From: Lepas anatifera
Lineage: Eukaryota > Arthropoda > Thecostraca > Lepadidae
DNA length: 64,000 nt
Assembly (NCBI GenBank): GCA_034440635.1
Contig: JAOTON010002241.1
Span: forward strand, 434,001 to 498,000
Reading direction: 5' to 3'
This document shows positions 1 through 9,590 of the stretch, one piece after another. Within the stretch, counting starts at the first letter, position 1; every line of letters starts with the position of its first letter. The position numbers and the translations under genes were made by a program. The notes beneath the pieces were generated by a model, which was not told the origin of the DNA, made no database searches, and saw only the letters and a list, made by a program, of their open reading frames with translations.

Positions 1-317
1 GTGAGGTTCTGATCTGTACCTGACACTAGGTCATCGATATGAAAAATTCCGGAATATAGTTTTTAGCACTAAGTGGGCCTATTATGTGATATAAGTTACA
101 ATCCGATAGATGTACCCAGTTTTTACTTATATCACCTTAAACATTTTTGGAGGTGAGGTCACTTCACCTGCACTGGTGACCTGACCTGAGATGACTCAGC
201 CTTAAAATTTTGGGAAAAGTTGCGGAATTGATCAAGGATAAGGTGTACCAAGTTTTTTTTGTGCAGTCGGAAAAACTGGAGGGGAGTGTGTTCAAACACC
301 CCCTACCGGGGCGAGGG
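1..317 (+). mobile_element. Right part of a TTAA-flanked, AGGTCA-rich non-autonomous DNA transposon
   Basis: The sequence matches the copies at 4305-5036 and 37495-38310 in order: the AAAAATTCC block, the run of gacctgacctgag motifs, then a GTGTTCAAACACCCCC hairpin at about 284-302. It ends in CCGGGGCGAGGG followed by TTAA at 318-321. The left end lies outside the window. Multiple TGACCT hexamers are visible. No coding capacity is seen. The superfamily is inferred from TTAA (piggyBac or Kolobok type). Confidence 0.6.
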
Positions 318-321
318 TTAA

Positions 322-993
322 CATGGGCACTGAAGAGGATTCTGGCGTCAGTTCAGGCGGTCTCGAAGTGCCCCACCCGAGATGTGGAAAACCAAGAGTA
401 CCAGGAAAGCGCACGTTTGGGGAGGGTCTGATGGCTTTGGTGATCTGCATTTTAGCTCACTTCCATTCATCCCGATCAATATTCTTCCTATGGGCTGCAA
501 AAGCTGAAGCGACTGGAAGCAAGTCTATCATGCTCTATAAGCATAAGCAATCTATAAGCAAGTCTATCATGCTCCAGAAAACTCAGGCCCTCAAGGACAA
601 CGAGCTCTGCAACTTCAAGAGTTTCAAGGAAGAGGTGAAATGGAGAAGGATCTGAAGCTTTTCTGGTGACAGAAAACGCAGGCTGCTGCTTAAGGAATGC
701 TATGATGAAAAACAGGAGGTGGCCAAGTAGACAAAGCAAGAGAGACTCGACCTTGGCAACTTCCTGAAGTCCAAACGTAGGCCCTTCACTGATGCAAACA
801 CTATTGAGGAGTTCTAGGCCAAGGAGGAGGATTCAGAGAAGGAGACATCAAGACAATGATAACTGAAATTAAATATAACAGGGACTAGGAACATAACTCC
901 CCTCCTCAAAACTTACCCGATATTCGAGGTCAAGATCACTGCCCACTAGATAGGAAAGAGGAGGCAAAGGAAGTCCGGAGCTCGGGGAGGCTC
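322..993. other. No recognised feature
   Basis: I see no coding pattern, tandem array or element end here apart from a short direct repeat of 'aagcaagtctatcatgctc' around 519-575. Confidence 0.5.
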
Positions 994-1171
994 GGATTAT
1001 AATTTTTGAGGCTAATCGACGCTCCAACTCCCGGGTTTATCTGGCATCGTCAACCCTCTCCCTGTTCCCTGGATCCATATCGCTCCTTGCTCAGCGGAAT
1101 CCGACGAGACCTGAACCCGGGTCGGCTGCGTGGAGAGCGAGCTTACTAACCACTTCACCGCCGCCCTCTCC
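994..1171 (-). repeat. tRNA-derived SINE, near full length
   Basis: Read on the minus strand it begins with a tRNA-like head: box A around GGCGGTGAAGTGGTTAG, box B around CCCGGGTTCAGG. The family body follows (gttgacgatgcca ... ggagttggagcgtcgattagcctc) and then an A/T-rich tail. It is flanked by a near-perfect short duplication, gggaggctc, at 985-993 and 1172-1180. The body and tail match the SINE copies at 7095, 20250 and 54370. This is the only copy with head, body and tail contiguous, so it is the best template for the family. Confidence 0.8.
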
Positions 1172-1371
1172 GGGAGGCTCTAAAGGTCCTGCTGGGTAAA
1201 AAGAGTAGGAGGAAGGTAATGGAGTACAGCCACTTCCGGTAGATTCTGAAGAAAATGGATATGGTATATGAGTTGTTCCAGCACGAGTCAAATTGACATG
1301 TTGGGTTCACCATTTTATGTAAAGCTGTCGGCAGATAGTTGTGTGTGTGTGTGAAAGGTGTGATGGGTGTG

Positions 1372-1527
1372 TGACAAGGGGAGCTAAGGAGGTTCAATGT
1401 AAGAGTGGACCCCCCAAATGTCAGAGTGGCTATAGTCAATACATACCCGAAGACCGTTCCAAGGCACTGGTGGGGGAGGATCGAGCCCCTAGCGCCCCCT
1501 GAAATGACTTTCTGGATTCGCCACTTG
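1372..1527. mobile_element. Right end of a short hAT-like element (decayed copy)
   Basis: The stretch 'gcgccccctgaaatgac...ggattcgccacttg' is the right end of the family represented by 44042-44181 and, inverted, 42691-42849. The sequence ccccccaaatgtcagagtggctatagtcaatacat lines up with that family's interior. The left TIR is not recognisable and no target duplication could be confirmed. Confidence 0.5.
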
Positions 1528-1984
1528 TTATAAGTGATTGATGGTGCCATAAGTATTTGAGTTTTCTTGAAATTTTGTTAGCATCGGGCTATAAAATTTT
1601 GTCATTTCCCGAATTAATGCTATTTTCTATAGAGCTGGCTTTAGATTTTGTCTAGACAGGCAAACATATCACCAATAGAAGAATAGGAGTTTCTCCTCGA
1701 ATCCAAAATTGATATATCTGTGAGTGAACTTTTTTAAAGATAGATGCCTACTTACCCCGCAAAAGTATTGGGATTATCCTTGTTTGATTTGTAAAGTACT
1801 CAAATCTTATGAATTCTTACCAACGATGCGTCTCAACAAACCTACGCACGTCGTTACATCAACTACGCAACATATTCAGACTTAATCTTCCTTGGTTACA
1901 GTCCAATGCTCTTCGCACAAAACATCTCGGATACATTCTGTTTCACAGTGTTCTTCTAGTAGTGTTGCCACACCATGGAGAGGT
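1528..1984. other. No recognised feature
   Basis: This is plain A/T-rich sequence. I see nothing coding or repetitive in it. Confidence 0.5.
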
Positions 1985-2083
1985 TGCAGAACACAGGCTA
2001 CACCTTATCAGAGAAACCTGCAGATGGGGCGCTATATGACCTTTAGCACGTTGGTGCGACCTAAAGCCCAAATAACTATGCAC
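1985..2083 (+). repeat. SINE, 3' portion
   Basis: The string cagagaaacct...gggcgctatatgacctttagcacgttggtgcgacctaaagcccaaataa aligns with the body and tail of the SINE at 20250-20395 (ggcgacgccatatgaccctggcagttggtgcgtcgataagccccaataata). The head is missing or too diverged. The giant hAT-like element at 2092 begins directly after its tail. Confidence 0.55.
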
Positions 2084-2114
2084 CAACTGGGCAGGCGTGT
2101 AACTTTGTATACTT

Positions 2115-2190
2115 TTAGGGGTGCGCGAGCACCCCTAAAACTTTTGAAAGCACCCCTAAACTTCCAAAAGCACCCCTAAAACTATTCTGC
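2115..2190 (+). repeat. Subterminal tandem repeat of giant element 1
   Basis: Three copies of about 20 bp beginning agcacccctaaa lie directly inside the left TIR. A further copy, inverted in relation to the TIR, lies at 7929-7941 near the right end. Short subterminal repeats are typical of hAT transposase-binding regions; binding here is inference. Confidence 0.65.
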
Positions 2191-2759
2191 GACGTTCTAG
2201 TAGGATATAATGCCAGGATTATGTAGCAATTAAATAATAAGTATCAGAGATTCGGAGCTCTCTTGTAACTATTCATCTGGATATAATGTCGAGCTTAAAA
2301 GATTACTTACGTGATCTGAAGATTTCATATAACCGCATGAGGTCATATTTAGACGGTGAGCCGCGGGAGTAACTATGGAAATTAGTTAGCTGCCATTTGC
2401 GACCAAAGCCGAAAGAGCGCGTTTTCTAAAATGTTAATTGCCGTGTCGCCGTTGTCTCAGAATCAGCAACACCGAGTGTACTCGTCGTTTCCTTGATCAT
2501 GTCTTCCAGACAGAAAAAAACAAAGTTTACTGCTGGACTTCTTTTCCAAAATGCTATGGTGCATGCTGCAATTTATTTCTGAATTTATTTAGGCTGTATG
2601 TAGATCAGACCTGTCCATAGCTGATATACTTACCAGAGGAGGGTCAAAAAGCAACATGTGGTAACTGTGATGTATTGGAACTTGTTTAGAAAGGGAGAGC
2701 AATCAGGGACAATATCTGGGAAACGTAGCTTGTGCTTAATCCTCGCCCGTCCGAGAGGA
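2191..2759. other. Interior of giant element 1 without recognised subfeatures
   Basis: No ORF or repeat family is recognised in this part of the element. Confidence 0.45.
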
Positions 2760-3994
2760 GCATCGATGGTCTCCATAAGGCTTTTTAAGGATAGCGGATA
2801 AACGGCGGCGCTGCGCCGCCGTATCTTTCATATCTCTTCCTTGATCAATTCCGCATCTTTCAAAAATCAAGTTTGGTCATGTTAGGTCAGGTCATCAGGC
2901 CAAGGCAAGTGACTTCATCTAAAAAATTAAGATTGCATTTATGCAATAAGTAAAGAAAAGTTAAGTTACTTATAAGTAAGAACACGTTCAACCTAGCAAT
3001 CCGACACTTAAAAACCATTATGGGCCTACCGGGTGCTGCAACATATATTCCGGGTTTATAAAATCGGTGATATACCTAGTTTCATTTAAGGGCAACCTCT
3101 TCAATGGAAATACATGGTAAAAACTGTAAAATTGCTATATTTTGGCTCATATTGCATAACCCTCAACCTTCGGGGGCCGATTCGACGCCCCTCGTTATTT
3201 TTCGCGATGGCACAAAAAGTTTCGTTTAGCCCAATGCTGCGGGGAAATTGTATAACAAAATTACTTTGACACATCTTGACCAAATTTTAAGTAAATGTCA
3301 TGTCGGGTCACCGAGTTATGACGTCATTTCTATGCCCATGTAAGACAATTTTGGTCCTAAAAATAAATCTGAAAAACTGGGCGTTACTCGGCTTCTAGAA
3401 CAGCTAGATCAGGTTTCTAGACAGGATTCGAAGGCTCCTGAAAAAAATTTGGAATACGCCATCTATTTTGAGGTCAAGTCCATAACGAAGGCACCAGGGG
3501 TCCCCAAATTTCAGCAAAGGTTACCGTTTTAGAAGCTCTTGTTGGCTATACTCATGGACGGGACAAGATGCAGCAATGAATTTGGTATCATAGTGACGAG
3601 CGTCACCCAAGGATTCGATGGTATGCGACCTCACTTCGACTTTGACCTAAGGTTATGTAAGGTGATCTAATGCCAAGGTCACGCATGACCTTGCAAGGTC
3701 ATGCCACATATTGTGGAAATCCTTGGGTCACGACAAAAACATTGACACCTTGGTTCTAGGTCTATTGATTCCCGAATCATAAGGGATTTTCTAAATGTGT
3801 CAAAATCTCACCATTTTGTGACCTCACGAGGTTACTAGGGTAAACATAATTGTACACTGTCGGAGAGTTCAGGTCTCGGGCAACAGGCTGCGCTTTTACC
3901 GCGTCTTTCCACCTTTCTTAGTTTTCAAACGGATGAGGGTCGAATCGATCCCTCGGTAGGGCGAGGGAGGAAAATACCTCCAGTAGGGCAAGGG
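2760..3994. mobile_element. AGGTCA-rich TTAA-type element(s), rearranged
   Basis: At 2800-3070 the order is the reverse complement of 1-230 (ttgatcaattccgcatcttt...aggtcaggtcatcaggcc). From about 3300 the sequence is again dense in aggtca/tgacct and reads toward a right end, GTAGGGCAAGGG plus TTAA at 3995-3998. This probably represents two overlapping or inverted copies. A 10-bp-arm palindrome with a 1-nt centre lies at 2802-2822 (cggcggcg/cgccgccg). Left boundaries are not resolved. Confidence 0.5.
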
Positions 3995-4304
3995 TTAAAA
4001 TAGCTTCCTGTTCTCGTAATATAAGTACATTGGGCCACCCCAAAGGTCCAACTTGACATGTTTGTTCTATGATTATGTAAGGTCATTTGGGACTATTTAA
4101 GCCTTTTTCAGACATGGGTTCGCAGGAGACCCGGACAACTTCGCTGGACAACTTGGCAGGAAATGATAATAGATATTTCAATTTGGTACCATTTTGCTTA
4201 GCTTGTCATTACGAGTCGATTGGTATGCATATCGATTATGTCAGACAAGATAATGCTCTTGACCTGACCTTTGGTTAGGTCATTCTTAGGTCATTCTTTT
4301 TTAA

Positions 4305-5036
4305 CGCCTGCCCCCTCGAACTCGGCCTCTACGCGGGATAGCGCAAAACGCGAAGGCTGGTGGATATCTCATAGAAATTCATGAAGAAACTATATCAGTC
4401 ATCGTTTGGCTCAGGTCATTATTGAGGTCATGACAGGTCAAAGAAAGTGGCATTTTAAGTATATTTTTTCGGCTCTAGCGTCTATAAGAGTTGAGTTTTA
4501 GAACCATTTTCTAGGTACCATTCGCTTCCTCTCATCACGGCGAAACGAATGATGTATAATATGATCATACTAGGTCAAAACACAAAAATTACCTGACCTC
4601 GGGTCAGGTCAAAGTCACTTTTTATCTAGCCTAGTCAATATGCATATCAATCGACTTGCAATAGCAATCCAAGCGCAATGGTATCAAAATAAAAGTTGTA
4701 CCATCATTTCATGCAAAGTTATTGACCTAATTCTGAAAACTGTTTAAGTAGCCCAGATGACCTCTCAGCGGTCACAGGTCAAAAATTGCAACATGGACAT
4801 CAGAAAATTCAGAGAAGGGGCCCAGGATACTACGATTTGGAGAATATGAGGTATTCTCAGCTGCATCTACACATATACAGCCCAATTTCTGTTTTCCCAT
4901 GTATTTCCAACAGACTCCATGATCCGTACTTGACCTTAGGTCATCGATATGGAAAATCTTTTTAGCGGCGCCGCCGTTTTTCGTGCCGCCAAAAATCCGA
5001 AGGGGGTGTTTAAACACCCCCACCCCGGGACGAGGG
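4305..5036 (+). mobile_element. TTAA-flanked AGGTCA-rich element, CGAGGG subfamily
   Basis: TTAA occurs at 4301-4304 and 5037-5040. The right end is CCCCGGGACGAGGG, as at 306-317, and is preceded by a perfect 20-bp palindrome at 5002-5021 (GGGGGTGTTTAAACACCCCC). The interior ('ggctcaggtcattattgaggtcatgacaggtcaaag', the ctcatcacggcgaaacgaatgatgtataatatg block) matches the elements at 5236 and 6438. The left end matches the right one only weakly, so its exact boundary is tentative. Confidence 0.6.
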
Positions 5037-5040
5037 TTAA

Positions 5041-5231
5041 ATAAGTGTTCAAAGCTTTGTTAGTCCAAGAACAATGTAACACCATAGATAAGCTTTAAAT
5101 GGTGGTAAAATGCAAACAATAACACTAAATAGGTAGCAGTTTGTCTGCACGCTAGTTTAAAAGCCACAAAAAACTCCTGGTTTAACCACGTTTGCAGCTT
5201 TTCGAGCTGTGACCTTTGATGAGCAGGAAGC
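5041..5231. other. Spacer between TTAA elements
   Basis: This sequence separates the element ending at 5036 from the one starting at 5236. Nothing is recognised in it, and it presumably belongs to the older giant element. Confidence 0.45.
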
Positions 5232-5235
5232 TTAA

Positions 5236-6236
5236 CACGCGCCCCGCTGGGGTCCCTGGCATGACGCACCCCGCTGGGGGGGCGTATTTCCGCCCCCTCC
5301 GTATCTCATTTCCCAGGAAAGCTAAAGAAAAATTACGCATGGCGTTCGAAGGCTCCTGACGTGGCGAAGAGAAATTACATGACGTATTTTTATGTCAGGT
5401 CAATATTGAGGTCAGCATAGGTCAAAGAATATTCCACAGGCTTACAACAGGGCAGTGCACGTTTCCCCTCTAGATATTTATTCAGTGGAACAAATATTTA
5501 CACAACATTGGATTCCTCTCATTGTGGTAAATCGAATAATGCACTCGTATAATATGACCTTGCTAGGTCAAAATGTGAAAATGACCTAACATCGAGCTAG
5601 GTCAGGGTCACAGGGTGACCTGGTATGGTCATTTTGCATATCAATAGACTCCCTGTGACAATATAAGCAAAATGCAAGCAAAATGGGAGCTTTATCTCAA
5701 TTCAGTGAGAAGTTATGGACCAAACAATCACTGTATGCTCCTGTGACCTGACAGGAGAGGTCAAATGGTCAAAAATCAAACTTTAAGGTCAATATCGTGG
5801 TAAGAATACACGGTTTGAAAATTTTCAGTTTTATCTATCCAGTATTTACTGAAAACGAGACCTTTCAATTTTTCACCAAAGACACCAAATATGGTGCCAA
5901 AAAATTGACCCCATCTTAGGTCAATGATATCAAAATTCCGAGATAGCAAATTTGTAGACCCTAATGACCTCATCATATTGTGAAAGTTTCAAACTGATCA
6001 GTGGGCAGATGTTCCTTAGGCGCCGCTTCAAACTTGTGATTTTAGGTTTTGAGGTCGGGTCACTTGACCGTGGATAGCTCCTTGACCTGACACGCTTGAC
6101 CTAGAAAATTCAGAGGCGTAAAATTGATCAGGTATAAGGTACTGTAAGTTTCGTTGCTTGCGTCTTTTCGTCTTTGCCTTATCCGGGGAAAACCAGGAGG
6201 GGAGGGGGCGAATTTCGCCCCCCAGCGGGGTGCGTG
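5236..6236 (+). mobile_element. TTAA-flanked AGGTCA-rich element, CACGCGCCCCG subfamily, copy A
   Basis: TTAA at 5232-5235 and 6237-6240 flanks inverted ends CACGCGCCCCGCTGGGG and CCCCAGCGGGGTGCGTG. Just inside the right end is a G5/C5 palindrome with 9-bp arms (6204-6222, gggggcgaa/ttcgccccc). The internal AGGTCA-rich body is collinear with copy B at 6438-7573. No reading frame resembles a transposase. TTAA target use suggests piggyBac or Kolobok mobilisation. Confidence 0.8.
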
Positions 6237-6437
6237 TTAAAGTATCCGCGCAGGAACTATTTTGAACTTGTGGGAAAGGGTCTTCGACTTCGGTGGGGCC
6301 GAAGGTAACTCGGCTTATCGTTTGATTTGTTGCTGAAAACAAGATACGGAAACGGCTAGAAAATGGTGGGTACTGCCCCCATAGTCCGAAAGTTTTTTTT
6401 ACCAAGGATTTTGGGCACATCTCTGAAAGTATGTTAA

Positions 6438-7573
6438 CACGCGCCCCGCTGGGGTCCCTGGCATGACGCGCCCCGCTGGGGGGGCGAATTTCCGCCCCCC
6501 TCCGTATATCATTTCCCAGAGAAGATAGAGAAATATTACGGACGGCGTTTGAAAGCTCTTGACGAGACAAAGAGAAATGATAAGGAGTATTTTTATGTCA
6601 GGTCAATATTGAGGTCAGCATAGGTCAAATAAGGTCCCATAGGCTTACAACAGGGCAGTGTACGTTTCGCCCTCTGTAATTTTTTCGCAGCGAAGCTAGA
6701 GCACATACTTATGCATCATTGGATTCCTCTCATTGTGGCGAATCGAATGATGTATAATATGACCTTGCTACGTCCCACTGTGAAAATGACCTGACATCGA
6801 GCTAGGTCAAGGTCACAGGGTGACCTGGTATGGTCATATTGCATATCAATCAACTCCTCGTGACAATACAAGCACAATGAAAGCAAAATGGGAGCTTGAT
6901 CTCAATTCAGTGAGAAGATATTGGCAAAACAATCACTGTATGCTCCTGTGACCTGACATGACCTTTGAGAGGTCAGATGGTCAAAAACTCAGCTTTATGG
7001 TCAAGATCGTGGTAAGAATACACCGTTTGAGCATTTTCAGCTTTATCTATCCCGGATTTACCAAAAACGAGCCCTTTCTATTTTTCTCCATATAATAATA
7101 ATTGTTGGGGTTTAACGACGCACCAACTGCCAGGGCCATACGGCGTCGCCAACTCTCACCCTGTTGGAAGGGATTTTGGGGATCAGATCGACTTATTCAG
7201 AGGCTCCTTTCTCCATATACTTATAATGGGGGTGACCAAAAATTGACCCCACCTTCGGTCAACAATATCAAAATTTCGAGATAGCAGATTTGTAGACCCT
7301 AATAGCCTCATCATATTGTGAGAGTTTCAAACTGATCGGTTGGCTGATGCTCCTTAGGTGCCGCATCAAACTCGTAATTTTAGGTTTTGAGGTCGGGTCG
7401 CTTGACCTTGGATAGCTCCTTGACCTGACATGACTTGACCTAAAAATTTGGTGAGATGCGTAGAATTGATCAGGGATAAGGCACTGTAAGTTTCGTTGCT
7501 CTGCGTCTCTTGGTTTTTGCGTTATCCGGGGAAAACCAGGAGGGGGCGAATTTAGCCCCCAGCGGGGCGCGTG
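6438..7573 (+). mobile_element. TTAA-flanked AGGTCA-rich element, CACGCGCCCCG subfamily, copy B
   Basis: TTAA at 6434-6437 and 7574-7577 flanks the same inverted ends as copy A. It is interrupted by a SINE at 7095-7207; without the SINE it is close to copy A in length. Eleven exact AGGTCA/TGACCT hexamers lie between 6599 and 6966. They include the run taggtcaaggtcac and a perfect inverted repeat AGGTCAC-AGG-GTGACCT at 6810-6826. Confidence 0.82.
7095..7207 (-). repeat. SINE inserted in TTAA element copy B
   Basis: The tail (ataataataattgttgggg on the plus strand) and body (gacgcaccaactgccagggccata, ggcgtcgccaactc) match the SINE family on the minus strand. A 12-bp target duplication, TTTCTCCATATA, flanks it at 7083-7094 and 7208-7219. 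It is 5'-truncated, with no box B. The collinear copy A lacks this insertion, which gives an empty-site comparison inside the window. Confidence 0.85.
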
Positions 7574-7577
7574 TTAA

Positions 7578-7928
7578 GTCACTGGCGGAATGGCATTCGG
7601 GCCACACTCCCCCAAACGCTCAAACCAGGGGGCCAAACTATTTTTTGATCCGAGGGGGGAACAGTGTGGAGTGCAAATAAAGCAAGAAAGATGTCATCAG
7701 GGATGTTTCGACAAAAGTGTTAGCTAGTTAGTTAAGGGCTTTTTATAAGGCGTTCTGTGCAAAGCACCTTTGGCCGTGTCTAAAGTGTGTGGGAGAATTT
7801 TGTGGGAGAGGTGTTTACTTTAATGTCGCAGAACAAAGGTGTAAGGACAAAAGTGTAAGGTTTTTACCTCTTTTACGTTTTTCATCCCCTAACACTGCCA
7901 GTAAAATGTTATGGGTTGGCTAGGAAAA
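7578..7928. other. Right interior of giant element 1
   Basis: I see no recognised subfeature here. The region leads into the subterminal repeat and right TIR ending at 7964. Confidence 0.45.
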
Positions 7929-7972
7929 AGCACCCCTAAAGATTTTCACAAAGTTACACCCCTGCAACTGGG

Positions 7973-8254
7973 GAGCCCGCGAGGGCTTGAGTTCGGGACA
8001 CTTGTTTCAGTGAGTGACGGCCCAAAAGCACTGATATCCACCAATTTCCCCTTGTCAGGACTTAATCACAACTGGCCATAGCAGCTTGGAAATTCGTTAT
8101 CGATCACTACTCATAGCACGAACTATAATGCAGCAGGTTCATTTCTATATCATTGTAAAAACAACACCTTGCCCGTAATATTTCAGGTAAAGTCGGCATC
8201 TAAAAAAGAAGACATAATGTGACTAGTAATGGTACCAAAGGTGCAAGACCAACA
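7973..8254. other. Unique sequence, nothing recognised
   Basis: No coding or repeat signal is visible in this stretch outside the giant element. Confidence 0.4.
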
Positions 8255-8545
8255 ATCCAGTACCGTCATCCACCGTTGCCCAGGAGGCGGTGGAGAGACG
8301 GAGCCGGGGGCAGCCCGGGCCGGAGCGGCGCCGGCGGCCGCGCCGCTGATTGGGGCAGGGGCTGCGAACACGCACTGAAACTGCTATTGATCTGAGATGA
8401 GCGGCGCCGGGCCTCCCCTGGTCAGTTGTGGTGGTGGCAGCGGCCAGAGCCGCTCTCATTAGACCCGCCGGTCTGATGGCGAGCTGCACAACACACAGCC
8501 TGCAACTGCACCGCCGCACCGCACCCAAACCGGCACTGACAAATA
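8255..8545. other. GC-rich, CpG-rich single-copy block
   Basis: Base composition jumps from A/T-rich to strongly G+C-rich with frequent CG dinucleotides (cccgggccggagcggcgccggcggccgcgcc). It resembles no repeat family in the window. Overlapping short frames show no recognisable protein. It could be a CpG-island-like regulatory block or an unrecognised exon. Confidence 0.35.
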
Positions 8546-9240
8546 CACGGGCTACTGAAAACGCTTATTCTTACTAGGCTCCCTGAACTGCTCAGATAAA
8601 TCGTTTTTCCTCTTTTAAGAGGAATAAAGTTGGACTGCAGTGTGTTGAAGCTCTTGCCTCCCAACATTCACCGCTGTGACCAGGGGCGTTGCCACATATT
8701 TTTCCTGGGGAGTGAACGGGAGAGGAGGGTGTTGGACTCGTATCTGTTGATGACCGAGATGATGAGGTACGGGACTTACCGCCTGGACTGAATGATTCTC
8801 CAAAAGCAGCACCGCGACTGTCTACCTTCCGCGCTTTTAGCAACATGTGAAAATCAGAAATGGTAAAGGGAAGACAGGGCGAAAAACCTAGGACAGGTAA
8901 AAGACATCTAGATAGACGTCAAATAATAAGCGTTTAGGCTTACCGAAAAACGAATTGCTTATGGAGCCCGATTTGACTGCTGAACGAAACATTCTATGAA
9001 GGGCGGAGGTAACTCTGGGAACCAACGCCTTGTGGGACAGCCAGATAGAAGGGCGAGGGCACCACTTCTCGGAGAGGGCATATTCTGAAGGGCGCAAACG
9101 CACTTCAGATGATGACATTATTTTGGTTAGCAGTGAAATATCACTGTTGCATGCTATGAAGTTGGGCTATACTTCAGAAACACAGCATCCCAAAACATAG
9201 CAATAAACATAGCGAATTCTAGGTGAAGAACAGATCAATG
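8546..9240. other. Mostly unique; possible single transposon end
   Basis: A possible hAT-type end CAGGGGCGTTGCC begins at 8681, but I find no partner end or duplication. Nothing else is recognised. Confidence 0.35.
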
Positions 9241-9287
9241 GAACGGCGGCTTTAGTTGCCCGCTCAACGCTGAGCCAGGTGCCGTGG
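9241..9287 (+). repeat. 5' part of a tRNA-like SINE head, split by giant element 2
   Basis: The string ggcggctttagttgcccgctcaacgctgagccagg followed by TGCCGTGG and, beyond the giant element, gttcaaatccctgcg reads as a tRNA-like box A to box B sequence. The right half continues at 16932. Confidence 0.5.
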
Positions 9288-9299
9288 CAGGGGCGCAAG

Positions 9300-9590
9300 T
9301 TTCCATATATTTGGGGGGCTCGAGCCCCCCCAATGCTCGGAGAAGCCCCCCAATGACCCGACGAGCCCCCCAATCCCAAGTTGCGGGCCCCTGCGGACAG
9401 AGCCGGGCCCCTGCCACGATTCCGGGCCCCAGTGGTCTACTTGGGCTAGCTTTGGCTGAGGCCAGGCTCCCTCCCATGCTTGCGGGTGCCCTGTGGGCCA
9501 CCCTTAACCTCGGTGTCAGCAACCGGCCCCTAACGATATTTTTCAGTCCCACTTTGACTGCAGCCGGGTCCCTAATTCCGGCAGTCTCGG
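9300..9590 (+). repeat. Subterminal GGGCCCC-rich region of giant element 2
   Basis: Repeated GAGCCCCCCAAT and GGGCCCC motifs occur at irregular 15-30-bp spacing. They form a transition from the TIR to the regular 21-bp array. Confidence 0.6.

Larger units (their letters stand above)
2092..7964. mobile_element. Giant non-autonomous hAT-like element 1 (5.9 kb)
   Basis: The left end reads CAGGCGTGTAACTTTGT and the right end, reverse-complemented, reads CAGGGGTGTAACTTTGT. The inverted repeats stay alignable to the inner TTTAGGGGTGC. The element is flanked by a perfect 8-bp duplication CAACTGGG at 2084-2091 and 7965-7972. An 8-bp duplication with a CAG start is the hAT pattern. No transposase ORF is present. 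The interior is mostly AGGTCA-rich TTAA elements (to 3994, 4305-5036, 5236-6236, 6438-7573), so much of its length may be later insertion. Strand is not assignable. Confidence 0.85.

Noticed and set aside
6028..6570. 180-residue minus-strand frame
   Set aside because: It crosses the end of one TTAA element, the spacer and the start of the next, including their TIRs, so it is fortuitous.
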